From: Choristoneura fumiferana
Taxonomy: Eukaryota > Arthropoda > Insecta > Lepidoptera > Tortricidae
Assembly (NCBI RefSeq): GCF_025370935.1
Contig: NC_133479.1
Coordinates: forward strand, 18,592,850-18,656,849
Reading direction: 5' to 3'
DNA: 64,000 nt
Shown in pieces: positions 23,981-35,418 of this stretch (its first letter is position 1; every line of letters starts with the position of its first letter). The position numbers and the translations under genes are program-made. The notes below the pieces were generated by a model. That model had not been told where the DNA came from. It did no database searches and was given only the letters and a program-made list of their open reading frames with translations.

Positions 23981-24329
23981 TAATAAGGCTTGATCGTATT
24001 TTTATTTAACTTTCAATGTTCATAATTCATGAATATTCATCATCGGGTTCTGGCCGGAAGGTGTGGTGTTCCGTCACTTTAGGGAAGCAAGAATAAAAAA
24101 ACCCTAAATAGTTAATTATATTTTTTGATTCTATGTAAATTGTTTTATTTCTTTTGTTTATTCTATGTAAAGAATAAACGTTCCATCTTAGGCTCATAGT
24201 GCTTTGGTTTTTACTAAAATTGATTTATCGAAATTATCATTAAGGCCTAGGTATATACTAAAAAACCAATGACAAAGATGGAGCAAGTTTTCTCAATAAT
24301 TATGACCAAACGAAAAAAAGGTTGCTGAC

Positions 24330-24660
24330 CCCTGTATTCAAGTCGCTGCTTAAATTTTTCTTTAGTATCATCTCTATGACAGAGTTTTTGAAAAGTGACC
24401 TTTGTTCTAACTCAACGGATTTATTTTTGGGTTTGGCACCAAAGAGTCATAAAGGACCCCTATTCGTTGACCCCAATTTTCGTCATCCCGTCAATCTTTC
24501 TGTCCGTCCTCCTGCCATAGGACAGTATTTTTCATCTTTTATAGTAAAATTTTCACAGACTAAAAAGCCGCTATATAAATATATTATTTTATTCAAATTA
24601 CAACTGAACGATGGTACGAAATGCTTCTCGTGCGAGTTGATTCACACTTGGCCGTTATTC
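24330..24660 (-). mobile_element. Dispersed element (GGCCAAGTGNGA end), decayed
   Basis: The minus strand starts 'cggccaagtgtgaatcaactcgcacg' and 'cgtaccat', related to the end at 51690-51727. A long plus-strand open frame (24322-24669, 115 codons) runs through it. It has no recognisable domain and is best read as chance within the repeat. Confidence 0.5.
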
Positions 24661-25177
24661 ATTTCTTAAATCCAAAAAATGTTGGTGAACTATTCCAAAA
24701 GAATTCACACTTTAATGTATAATGAACCAACTCAAAATCTAAGTAGCATCCAACCACCACTTAGCACAATAAAACCAGCTGAGTACTATGCAATCTAGAT
24801 TGCGCACTGAGGATTCCGTACACATATAAAATCAAACAAACCTAATAAGAGTTTCTATTTTACATTATCTATTTCAATGAAACATATTCTTGGAGGATCA
24901 GTTTTCGGAGTGTTTGCTTTGAAGTCTAATTTTTTCTCAAATCTTATAATTCTAGCCAACGAGACTTTTATAGGTTTTTATTGTAACAAAAAGGTATCTT
25001 TCAAAGGAAAAATCATCAGAAAAGAATTCTTGAAGACGGAATACGAAGTCATCTTACGGGATTAAGGATAATAAAATTGTCAAGGGTCAGTTTGTCTGAA
25101 ATAAAGGATTTTTATTTAATTTTATTTTGATGAGGGGCTTCTATTCTATATGTTTATTCATTTCCTAGTACATCGTA

Positions 25178-25262
25178 CAAGTAAAGTAAGCTTTGCTTAG
25201 TTAGGGACTAGGGTCAATCCTGTGATGTAAACTGACCCTTGATATTTATTTCTTGAGGAACG
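25178..25262 (+). mobile_element. SINE family B 3' fragment
   Basis: 'taagctttgcttagttagggactagggtcaat' followed by 'gatatttatttctt' matches the 3' part of the family-B SINE (compare the reverse of 42001-42060). Confidence 0.5.
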
Positions 25263-27982
25263 GATCCCTAAAAACGCAAATTAACGCTCATTTACATGCG
25301 CAGGAGTGCTGACAGCCCACCATTACCCATATCAAACCGTAATAACACGAAACCGCGCGAAATCAATGAAACTTTACTTTTGTTTAATTTTAAAATTAAT
25401 TTATGCCCACGTCACTTTTTTGGCGTTTGCTTTACCAAGTTAACTTTGCGGTTGAATATCTTTTGATAGAAAAAGAAAAATCTTCTCCAGCCGCAAAATT
25501 GCCACCGAATACTAAAAACATCATTTAAAATTCATAATACTACTAACTTTACTTCTTTTCTACTAAAATTATAAACGTGAAAGTTTTTACAAACACAAAT
25601 GACAGTGATAGTTAGAAAGGGTCTATATCGGCTCGCATAAATTTTGGAAGTCATAATACATATAATACTTGTCATAATATTAGTGTTTGTCATGACTTTT
25701 ATCTCCAATTCATTCATTGTTCAAAATTGTGATAAAATAAACCTAACTTAACCTATAGAGTTCTATAGGATGACCATTTAAAAAAAATATGACTAACAAA
25801 AATTATGCCAAACAAACATTATGGCTTCCAAAAAATATGCGACTAGATACGCACTGATAAAAAATATTTCCCAAAAAAGGGTCTCCACTCATCGTGTGTT
25901 GCTACACAGCGGTATATTGAAGTAAAATATTCGCTTGATCGTTTTGGCTGCATCAATAACTTGGTTGATCTTTCCATATGAAAGATGTGGGGCGTCCTCA
26001 GACAGGTCAGATAATATGATAACTGTTGACTTTAAATAAATGATATGGTTAACAAGTGAAAGAGTTGAAGGGCTCTAAATTAAGTCCAGTTTATTAACTG
26101 CAGGCTTCGCATTTTCTTAACTTGTCATATTGAAATGAGATACTTTGAGATGACCAAACTGAATTGCTGCGCTTGCGCAGTTGGTAAAAATGTGCGGTGT
26201 CTCATTTTCGTGTTTGCTGCATTTGGTGGATTTTTTGCACGCACGTACCTCGTACAGCTTACTGGGCGTAGCTTCACTGGCAAAAACTTGGGTCTAGTAG
26301 TTGAATTGAATTTCCAGGATTTTACTCTTCCGTGGGAAATCGTTTGACTTAGTGCTTAAAATTTTGTAATTGCTCATAAGTGAATATAACTCTATTATGT
26401 AAAAAGTGACCTATGAGTATTGTATTAAATACCAAGCAATTTAGAACAAATGCACACAAAAATACTCACAAACTGTCGCATTTATAATACTACTACAAGG
26501 AATGTAAGATGTTGCTGTGACTATGAACGCAATATTTTTTTAACGTTATCTATTTTCTAAGCTATTAGCCTTTTATAAGTGGCCAGTCTCGTTACGTCAA
26601 TTTCATACTGAAGAAATATACGACCTTCATTACATTGCCGTGCCAGCAGCTATGGTTTTATATGTAATCTAAAATCAACCGCAATGTACAGCAACTGGCA
26701 TAAATATCGCTCCGCCTAAATAACGCTTGAATTAGTTTTCAGCTTCCAACGCAGTACCAACTACTCTAAATTCTGTTACACTTTTTTACGGGTAAAGCGA
26801 TTTTACACTTCACGGCCCACTGTCACGGCTACTACTGTTCGTGAATGCGAACCATGTAACACGTCCTTTGTACTATTACGGTATGGATACTACACTGTAT
26901 CGCCACGATACTAAAACAATGAATATTTGGAATTTGAAATTCTTTTGGAAAAAAACAAAAATAGACCGTCCAAATCATCCAGGGTTGTTGAACTAGAAGA
27001 ATATGCTGAATTTTATGCACCAGTTTCTTAAGTCAGGATTTGTATGCATAGGAATCTTGTAGCTGGAGCAAGACAATGATGAAAAAGAGTAGCTATGTAA
27101 AGCACAGATTAGAAAATTTTACCGTTTTTCGCATTTTTTGAAATGAGTATTTCTTTTTCGTTTTTGATATTCGATTTTTATCTCTCTGTCTCCTTTTCTC
27201 ATTGCCAAGATGCAAGTTTTTGTTGTAAATCTTGGCATGGGTTACAATGCTTACAGAACCAATCGACGTCATTTTGCCAAAACAACTTATTTACTCAACT
27301 GTTAAAATCCCAAATTGTTTTAGAATTAATTGTTTCTTGTGATAGCGGTAAAGCTATTGCTTAACTTTAATTTTTTTTTCGTAACTCCTCTTTTCTATAA
27401 ACTGCCTAACTATTTTATGATATTAAATAAAGAAACTTTGTACCTACTGTATTATATACATCACGGAGATTCATACCAAAGATAAAGAGTTTTCGTCAGA
27501 ATTTTTGATTATCATTCAGTCACCCCGTTACGTGAAAAACTTTAAATATATCCAATACATGCCTGAAAATACTTGTAGATCTCAAAAAATTACAAAGATT
27601 TACAAGGGTGTATAGTGAAACTATACCACCTGCTGAAAGTTTTTTTAATAAATTTCAAAAAACTGTCAACAATGTCATCAACGTAGCAGTCACCATATTG
27701 ACATGTAGTAAAAGATACCTAACAACGGTACATTAAACGTAAGCATCTCGTTAACCCAGTTAGCTACACCGTGCTCAGATGGTCTACGTGGTCGATTATC
27801 GTCTTAACTAATATGGTGATATGTGTTTTGACCAAATATTAACCTTCGTATACTGCTAGTGCAAATAACGAGTTCGTTGTCCTTTAGTAAGACATAGTTT
27901 TTAGAATTTGAAATTTAGAGCACTTTTATATTTAAGACAATTTCAACGGGTATGAGTACTCAACGTAAGTTACGGGTAGACT
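25263..27982. other. No recognised feature
   Basis: AT-rich, no gene or RNA gene supported. Short open frames at 26135-26347 and 27143-27364 show no domain and no splice context. Confidence 0.35.
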
Positions 27983-28127
27983 AAGGGGCTGTTTCACCAC
28001 CCATTGATTAGTTTTAACTGACGGTTAAATGTGATGCCGTCTCCGTCTATTCAAACAAAACAAACAGAGATGGCATCAGATTTATCCGTCAGATAAATTT
28101 AATCAATGGATGGTGAAACGGGAGGTT
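27983..28127. mobile_element. Palindromic MITE (TGTTTCACCA...TGGTGAAACA family), copy 1
   Basis: CTGTTTCACCACCCATTGAT at the left pairs with ATCAATGGATGGTGAAACG at the right. The inner words 'gccgtctccgtctatt' and 'aacaaacagaga' are shared with the second copy at 50170-50311. Confidence 0.75.
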
Positions 28128-28752
28128 AATGTTTTAGCAGTCGAAAGAAGAGGTAGAATTGGCTCCAAATGTCGCTAAATGTATAAAAAAAAACAAAAAA
28201 GTGACCGAAACGTTGAAACGCTAGAAAAAAACTCAATGATTTTTGAGACTAACCAAACTCACTGGGTTTAGCCACTGAAGAGTGTGCCGACTAGTGCTTA
28301 TCAGATCTGAGCTGAACGACTTAATATTCTCTGCTGTCTTTAAAAGACAGAAGACCACAAGTCATTTAGTTGGTAACACTGGTACATTTTTAAAGTCTCT
28401 TCAGCAGCATTAGGCCAGGGCATTGCTCGAAGAACTGATGACCGTTGAGCCCAATGGAAGGAATAAAGCCATGGAGACTGATGATCAGGTGAAGGTCACA
28501 GAAGTTTGATAGATGTGGACGGCATATGACCGGTCGTTATGGTATTTATGTATCTTGTAAATCATCATCATCATCATCCTAGCTTACATTCGTCTCACTG
28601 CGGGGCACAAACCTCCTCTCAGAATGAGAGGGCTTGGGCCATAGTTCTGACGCGGGCCCAGTGCATATTGGGAACTTCACAAATGCCATTGCATCGTCGG
28701 TTCATGCAGCTTCCTCACGATACCGTAAAACTTACGGAAAATTTTAAATGTA

Positions 28753-28924
28753 CCATCAGCCAAATATGTGGTCTACTACCCTAAAGTTGATAATTGCTTG
28801 CATGTCATAAAACAAATAATAATGCCAATAGACGTGTCTGTCAACTTGAAAGCTCGACTTTAGCGACATATTCATTTGATAGGAACTTGATTAAAAATTG
28901 ATAGACCCCTTATTTGGCTGATAG
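28753..28924. mobile_element. TA-flanked MITE (CCATCAGCCAAATA ends), copy 2
   Basis: A 172-bp copy without the extra palindrome found in 4916-5180. TA at 28751-28752 and 28925-28926 flanks it, and the TA belongs to the SINE sequence it entered. Confidence 0.75.
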
Positions 28925-28930
28925 TACAAT

Positions 28931-29003
28931 CGGTGCCCTAACATAAGTATCCACTTTTCTATGCAACTTGTATGAAAAATTGGATACATAAGTTAGGGAA
29001 CCG
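28931..29003. repeat. 73-bp foldback element
   Basis: A 23-bp arm starting CGGTGCCCTAACATAAGTAT (28931-28953) is repeated in inverted orientation at 28981-29003 with three mismatches. It sits directly beside the MITE at 28753-28924, inside the same SINE. Confidence 0.6.
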
Positions 29004-29098
29004 ACCGCACCTAATTTTGCACATGGGTTTCAAAAAACTCAGAGGTGCAAGCAGCGGCCATAGGTCAAACCCTGATGATAATAATGATGATGATGATA

Positions 29099-30963
29099 AA
29101 GTCACTCTTCTCAGCAATGATGCAAAGGTTAACATAAGTATCTACAGCGTTCTTAAATCAGTTACGTCACTTTACTCTAAAGACAAATAAGTATTTTTAT
29201 TTGCATAATTATGCGAACAAACAGTATAAGGATAAGCCAAAAGACATTTTGATTGACAGGTTCTAAAGAGGCCTGACATGTTTATGGATTTATGAGTGAA
29301 GCATTGTGGCAATACGTTTTATGCGCATGCGATTCTTAACTAAATCCCCGCCCACTCAGAATTATGATAATTTTGGAATTTATTCGATGAAATAAATTTT
29401 AGGTTTAAGGTTATATTATACAAATATTTAGTGCACTTGGAATTTTATCACTTATGTTAGTTATTATTCAAAATTTTGTTTATTTTTAACTAGGTTTTTT
29501 TACGCGGCTTTACTCACGTAAAACGTTATGCGAGGCAGTTAAATGATATTCCATCGGAATAACAAAACAGAAGCGTCTAACTAAGGGTAACGACACTCAT
29601 ATTTAAATTTTCGTGTTTTAAATTGTGCTACCAGGCAAAATGCTGTAAGTACCGCTTCACCCCAAAAGACATAATATGGTAAAACGTTTAAACTCATTTC
29701 GCTTAAAAATCAGTCCATCCTAAAACACTGCTCGGGGGTTAACGAGAATTGACTTTAAAATATTTTTGTATACAAAAATTCATTAATCAATTTCATATTC
29801 GTTGCATCGCCGAAGGCGGCCGAAGTGCTGCGGAAACGCCCGATCATTTACGACCATAGCCGATTAGTCACGACTGAAAAATAAGTTGGAATTCGATTTT
29901 TTAATTTATAGATCACTTTGTGACTTTAGTATTTAGAGAAAGGCTGCCCTGACGATATTGTTTTAAGAAGTCAGCTTAATACTTTTAGTTTAACATAATA
30001 TACAATATTTATTAATAATAAAAGACGTAACTCCCGTAAAAATAATAAAATTATAAATCATTCCGAGACCTGACTATATACACACAACACACAAAGTTTT
30101 CACTTTAAGCTTTCATTTTATACTATATCAAACAATAAGGTACACTCAAGTTAGGCTTACTCAATAAATCGGGATAAAGTTATTAAAAACGCCGCAGTTT
30201 TTTCTTAAATCAGACTCTTGAAGCATGTTCTATCTATTTCCATACAATTTTATCATAATTACCATGCTATGTAAATACGCGGCAGGAATATGAAATATAC
30301 CTTATCAAAGTTCACCATCATTCAATTACATTCAATTACATTAAAACTTTATGTCTTAAAGTTCAGGCATTAACAAATGAATACGGGTCCGACATTATGT
30401 ACGGTCTAACAAACGGGTCTGATTCCATTATTAAAGGTTTGATTCCAATTAAAACTAAATAATGCAATTAAAACTTGCATTTTGACCTTTTAGTGCCAAT
30501 TATAATTAATTAAGCTGTCAATTTGATCGCGCTTTATTTAATCTGTGGCTCATTGAATTAGATTTCGAAAAAAACACTTTGAATTTCCAAAGTTCAAATC
30601 TTAATTTGGACGGTTGTTATAGTATGTCAAACAATCTTCGCTGACATTACGATCTCATTTCTAAGCATACATGTTTGATTTGCTCCCATTCTTATGTGAC
30701 CTCCCTTGCCCCTTTCACCGCGTACCATTTAAGGTAGGTAAAGTGGTTTGGCATTAATAGTCGGAGTTCTAACGACGTTGGTCGTTGGCTAGTCTGTCAA
30801 CACTGGCAGACCAGAAATAAGCAATGTTTGTAGAAGCGCGTTCTTTATTCAAAATGTATTAGAACAGACTGGCTGTTTCTATTTGCCTTTAAATTTGAAT
30901 TGTCGTTCGAAATAAAAAAGTTAGCTCCAATTTTAAAAATGACATCTATCTAGCAAGTTCTTA
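29099..30963. other. No gene; GCATAATTATGC palindrome at 29203-29214
   Basis: No coding sequence is supported. A perfect 12-bp palindrome overlaps an ATTTGCAT octamer (29199-29206). The rest is AT-rich and unremarkable. Confidence 0.4.
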
Positions 30964-31415
30964 CTTACAAATTACTTACTTACTTCGCCGGCTCAGCGAC
31001 CCAAAGTGGATCTTGACTCCGCCAATTGTTCCTATCCTGTACAACAAGGCGCCAGTCTGCCACCTGCATGTCGCACAGGTCTTTTCGGACTTCATCCAGC
31101 CAGCGATACCTAGGCCTTCCGATTGGCCGTCTTCCAGTCGGTTGTCCTAGGTATGCTCTCTTGGCCGCACGATCCTCTCCCATTCTCTCCACGTGGCCGA
31201 GCCAACGAAGCCGCGCAGACTTTCTCTCGCCTATATAATGTTGGGCTCGCCCACCAGGTCTTCCACATCCACATTTCTCCTGACACGCCAGGCTCCATCC
31301 ACTTGTCTTGTAGGTCCCAGAATCTTCCTGTAGATCTTTCTCTCCGCTACTAATAGCTTATTCTCTTCCTTCAGTGTTAGCGTCCAAGCTTCGCACCCAT
31401 ACATTAAGATTGGGA
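30964..31415 (-). pseudogene. Non-LTR reverse transcriptase ORF, C-terminal remnant (RTE-like)
   Basis: The minus strand encodes the end of a LINE ORF2: an 'LLVAERKIYRKI' segment, a VERM motif, then GRRPIGRPRYRWLDEVRKDL and a tryptophan-rich end (DRNNWRS). The order and motifs match the region after the reverse transcriptase palm domain in RTE-type elements. Catalytic domains are absent and the reading frame is broken between about 31110 and 31300, so it is a 5'-truncated dead copy. It belongs to a different subfamily from the (TGA)n-tailed copies in this window. Confidence 0.75.
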
Positions 31416-31995
31416 TTAAGATTACTTAAAAATTGGTTAAAACAAATCGATTTAATTTGTAACTTTGCATTAATATGTATATTATGAGGAAATGTTTTGG
31501 TCAAAATACCGGATATACCTACCTAATTAAGATGTACGTATTAAATTAGGGACCTACCTTAACTTTAAATTCATATGAGTTTATGCGTAACGGAATAGAG
31601 GTAAAGTTTTATGATTTTCATTAACATTTGCGTTGAAATAATTTAGTAGAAACTAGTTAGTTCATCAATAAATTGTTGAGTAACATTGTATTTATGAATA
31701 TTAAATCAACGAGCCGAAAACTGTGCCCGAATCAAAAGAAATAGAGTAAACCAATTATTACACTTCGAACCGTTTTTTCACCGCAGCATTCTAACCGCCC
31801 GACTGCATCGTACAAAAGCTCGCGCCACTCAGCTGTGTGAAAAACCAACAATGCACACAAACGCTACAAACGGACGGCAAATTTGCCGATACGCAATTTG
31901 TACGACAAACAGCGTCTAGAGTTCCGGTGAAATCGCTGTTATTCTATAAGCTAGGTTATGATGTGCCAAATTTAGTTAACCAGTCGGAAATAAGG

Positions 31996-32065
31996 CAGTC
32001 GTGGTAGCCTTGTAATTTGACCCATGGCCTGTCAAGCAATGGGTCGTGGGTTCGAGCCCTACCCC
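31996..32065 (+). mobile_element. tRNA-like SINE head
   Basis: 'gtcgtggtagcc...caagcaatgggtcgtgggttcgagccc' resembles the head of family A, with a box-B-like GGTTCGAGCCC. Downstream (32085-32160) comes the CCTCGACGTTTCG block that is also found in the loop of the palindrome at 40316-40480. Confidence 0.5.
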
Positions 32066-32588
32066 CAGATTGGGAGCACCCGGGGCTTAAACGTGAAAAT
32101 TAATGCTAAAAACTACCTCGACGTTTCGCCCACATTGCAGCGGTCGTGGTCACAAGTGTGTGTACTCATTGTCTATACCTACCCATATCAATACAAACTT
32201 TATTTGGGTATGCAGGTAAATTTCTGGTTAGTGTACCGTGATCTTTATTTTCGTTTAAATATTATAGAATAAAGTCGCTTCCCTTATGTAGATCTGTACT
32301 TATGTAGATCGTGCGGATGTTATTTTCTGAAAACGGACATGAAAAATGTCAAGTTACCGTCTTTGATTAAGACTCGTTATTTTAGAACCTCTTTTTTTAA
32401 CATTGCACCCATGCCAAGTCAGGGCGGGTCGCTAGTCAAATATCGCAACCTAAATATTAATTGTTGTATTATTTGTATTCAGATTAAATCACCTATATTT
32501 TATTGAATCCGGCGTCATGTTGCGAAGGTCCATATCCGAATGGGCGGGCGAGCATAGTAATTGCTCATGAAAATGAAATGAATTGAAA

Positions 32589-32700
32589 TGAAAAAAGTTT
32601 ATTCAACACACACATAATAGTTACAAACAAAACTTACAAAAATAGTTGAAATACAAAATATGAAATAAAATATAAAATAATATATAATTTTATAGATATA
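32589..32700 (-). mobile_element. Possible LINE 3' end
   Basis: The repeated AAATGAAATGAATTG units followed by AAAAAAGTTTATTCAACA look like the reverse of a short-unit-tailed LINE 3' end. No second copy is present here. Confidence 0.35.
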
Positions 32701-33044
32701 GTTAGTTACTCATAGTAAATTTAATCGCAAATATGTTTTTATTTTCATTTCACCATGAAATCTGAGTGACCCTTATTTTATTTCAGAAAGGTACAGTCAC
32801 GTTAAGCAATTTACGAGACAAAATTGCGACGCAACTCCGATCAAAATCGGATCGAGACGCCGCGCGAAATTAATGCGATACGATGCATTTAAAGTGTTAT
32901 TAAATTTTAATTACAGTTACCCACAATTTAAATGAATCATCAGACCAATGACGGCGCGCGCGATCCATCAAACTGTATCCGAAGCGAATCAACGATTCAT
33001 GCTGGATCGATTTTTTTAGTCGAATAAGCGCAAGCGGTATGATG

Positions 33045-33232
33045 ATAGTGGGTTCGTAACACCAAAGAAGCCATATCAAAAATACAAACTGAGACCATGG
33101 ATGCACAGAAAAACCAGAAAAAGAGACTAGCGCTGAGAATCGAACCCAGGTCCTCAGCATTCCGTGCTGCGTGCCATACCCCTACACTACCACTGGACAG
33201 GAGTACAGACACGAATTTCTCCTATGCACCCA
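33045..33232 (-). mobile_element. tRNA-headed SINE, family C, copy 1
   Basis: The minus strand carries a tRNA-like head with GGTTCGATTCT as box B, then 'cagcgctagtctctttttctggtttttctgtgcatcc'. The same sequence recurs at 60592-60735. Confidence 0.7.
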
Positions 33233-33470
33233 TATCCCAGGTTGCTTATTTCCCCTAAAACCATATCGAAAAATGACCGTAAAAGTATAAATTTGGAGTT
33301 GAAATAAAAAATACAAAAAGACCCCAAATAACCAATCAATAAAGAAACCTTAAGTCTTCCTTATGGTATGTTTTTGTGACATAAAAATGATAACCACAAA
33401 ATCAGCTGTTCATTAAACATACTCTCGGGGGATTATTGCACAACTCTCCCGCGGAAGTTACAAACTTAAG

Positions 33471-33660
33471 ATAGTCTTAGGTTGTATTTTGGCTAAGGAT
33501 GGTACAGAGGCTGATGAAAGAGCAGTCAGGCAAGTACTGGAACTCCAAATCAGAACGACGTAATCTGGCCATTTTTGGGCTTGTTAAAATGGTCTTAGGG
33601 TGTATTTTGCCCAAAGGAAGTTTTTATGGTCTGACGAAAGAGCAGTAAAGCAATTACTGT
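33471..33660. repeat. Two imperfect ~70-bp direct repeats
   Basis: 33471-33540 and 33589-33660 share the order 'at.gtcttagg.tgtatttt', 'ctga.gaaagagcagt' and 'caa.tactg', with a spacing of about 120 bp. This is probably an old tandem duplication. Confidence 0.6.
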
Positions 33661-33790
33661 TAAAGTGTATTGTTTTATTTTAAAATTATAATTATTTCAT
33701 TTAGATGTCTAGTTGTTTCATGTTCAACGCATATGTTTAAGCCGTAGGTAGGTGCAGTAGTGTAAATACTGAAATATCGTATATGTAAAT

Positions 33791-33923
33791 GTTTTTTTTA
33801 TTCAAATCTATTACACGACAAAGTGAAAATTAATACGACGTTGACGTTAATCAGTTCTTGTGTTTTCCTCATTTTTTTGTTTTTTTTATTCAAATCTATT
33901 ACACGACAAAGTGATAAATTAAT
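33791..33923. repeat. Two nearly identical ~42-bp direct repeats
   Basis: A T-run followed by ATTCAAATCTATTACACGAC and AAAGTG occurs at 33791-33832 and again at 33879-33923, offset by about 90 bp. Both are almost unchanged, so the duplication is young. Confidence 0.75.
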
Positions 33924-34060
33924 ATTGTTGTTCTCTGCTTTTTTTTCAGTTACTTCGCTTTTTTTTAGCAATACAAGTTTTTTTTTTCCAAATGGAACCC
34001 TACATCCGACCACCTGCATTCAGCGAGTAACGGACCGGCATCTCTCAGCGTCGACACCTT

Positions 34061-34126
34061 GTCGATATTCGGTTATTACGAACAATTACTCGATATCGAT
34101 TTAAGAATCGATATAAGTATCGATTA
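34061..34126. promoter_or_regulatory. CGATA/TATCGAT cluster
   Basis: Within 66 bp there are four CGATA or TATCG words (34063, 34091-34100, 34108-34114, 34118-34124), several overlapping ATCGAT. In Drosophila such clusters are bound by BEAF-32 (CGATA) and DREF (TATCGATA) at insulators and housekeeping promoters. No adjacent gene is recognised, so the role is open. Confidence 0.35.
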
Positions 34127-34307
34127 TGCGCCAGTGACAGTTGCAAATGCATCGCCGTTAGCTCGGACCGTTTTGATTTTGAACAATACTTTGTAAAAAA
34201 ATACATTTAAGTTTTTTTTTATAATTTTGAAGCACTGTATTTTAAAACCGATCTAAAGTATTTGTATTTGATTAGTTACTTATTTTATTACTTGTGTACC
34301 TGATCCT

Positions 34308-34440
34308 GGTCACACACACACACAAACATCACGTCTGTATTCCCAAATGGGGTAGGCAGAGCCAGAGCACACGAAACGTTACCGTTTCGGAGCCTCTTTT
34401 AGCAATTTTAGGTTTTAAGTTTGACAAAAAACGGTACAGT
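34308..34440. repeat. Dispersed LINE-like fragment with (CA)n
   Basis: (CA)n at 34311-34323 is followed by 'aaacatcacgtctgtattcccaaatggggtaggcagag', a block shared with 14315 and in reverse with 23940. Confidence 0.45.
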
Positions 34441-34564
34441 CCTGGTTAAAATGACATAAAAACCTTCACATTATTTTAAATAGGTACAGATAGTACACCA
34501 TCCCCGGAAAAAAATATCATCGAGTAATGCCATTGTAATATAAGACAAAGCTGTTACACACGAC

Positions 34565-34745
34565 GCCGTCTGCGCTTGTGCGGAACTATGAAATATCCCG
34601 GGATAAAAACTATCCTTTATCCTTCTCGAGGTCCCTAATTATCAGTATCACCTTATCAAATTTGATTTAAATGGGTACAGTGGTTTATAAGAGGTACTTA
34701 ACAGCCCGACAAAGAGGCAGACAGCTACTTTCGCATTTCTAATTA
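34565..34745 (-). mobile_element. Helitron-like dispersed repeat fragment
   Basis: The reverse strand carries 'ttagaaatgcgaaagt', 'gtctgcctctttgtcggg' and 'atcccgggatatttcatag', as in 9392-9560 and 37530-37735. Only the body is preserved and the ends are unclear. Confidence 0.45.
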
Positions 34746-34847
34746 GTATGAATAGTGACATTTATCACAATATTCGATCTGCAGTTAATTCCAATTTATT
34801 TTCTAACCTTTATTATAATTTATAGAAATTACAATTTAGACTCATCA

Positions 34848-35418
34848 TCATCATCAGCCCCAAGACGTCCACTGCTAGCTGAACAAAGCCCCCCTTTAGA
34901 ACGCCACAATTAACGACAACTCGCCACTTGCATCCACCAGTTGCCCGCAATGAGGGCTATCGCGTATGAATTCGCCACTAGAGGCGCTAGTGTAGCGTGA
35001 GGTCTCCGAAATGTCAAATCTCATAGTTTTTGGGCGAGCTACGCGGGTTTATTTATAATTAGAATAATTTTGTGAATATTTTGCAATATCTGAAATTAAT
35101 TATGGCAAATATGCGTTCCGGGGCAATGAATGTCTGTGTTTTGAGACAGTTTTGTCTTTCGGAAACCTTTGTCCTCCCTTTTTTCCGAACTAAACGGGGA
35201 CTGTGCAACTCTGTGGCATGCTTGATATTTTTACGGTAGGTACCGTTTTAAGGTGTGTTAAATGTGATTTTAATCTAAACTCACAGCAGACCCATACAAA
35301 AAACGATAGCCCTCATTCTCACAATGTCATCAGTCCACCTAGTGGGAGGCCTGCCAACACTTCGTCTTCCGGTTCGCGGTCGCCCCTCGAGAACTTTTCT
35401 CCTCCAACAGTTATCTGG
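34848..35418 (-). mobile_element. RTE-type LINE 3' end split by a TIR element
   Basis: The (CAT)n-headed RTE tail runs 34848-34950 and resumes at 35316-35418 ('tctcacaatgtcatcagtccacctagtgggaggcctgccaac'). The two halves are contiguous in the copy at 60009-60255, so the middle block is an insertion. Confidence 0.8.
34951..35315. mobile_element. 365-bp TIR element (TGAGGGCTATCG ends)
   Basis: TGAGGGCTATCG (34951-34962) is perfectly mirrored by CGATAGCCCTCA (35304-35315). It is inserted in an RTE tail; AT on both sides (34950-34951, 35315-35316) could be the target duplication if the TIR begins with GAGGG. There is no ORF of note. It is a non-autonomous DNA element of unknown superfamily. Confidence 0.75.

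Larger units (their letters stand above)
28562..29072 (-). mobile_element. SINE family A interrupted by two MITEs
   Basis: The 3' part of the SINE runs from the (CAT)n end at 28562 to 28750, and its 5' part resumes at 29011 ('taattttgcacatg', 'ctcagaggtgcaagc'). In the intact copy at 16419-16736 the two sides are contiguous. The tRNA box-B region is deleted at the 5' end, and an (ATG)n run follows at 29073-29098. Confidence 0.7.

Noticed and set aside
24322..24669. Longest open frame in the window (115 codons, plus strand)
   Set aside because: It runs antisense through a dispersed repeat related to 51314-51727, with no domain, no splice context and no codon signature.
26135..26347. 70-codon open frame with CTGCGC/GCGCAG motif at its start
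   Set aside because: No domain recognised; the motif is short and isolated.
33115..33195. tRNA gene on the minus strand
   Set aside because: A second copy with the same non-tRNA tail at 60592-60735 shows it is a SINE head.
33925..33951. Strong plus-strand splice-acceptor-like sequence (ctctgcttttttttcag)
   Set aside because: The only gene found is on the other strand and no open, conserved exon follows.
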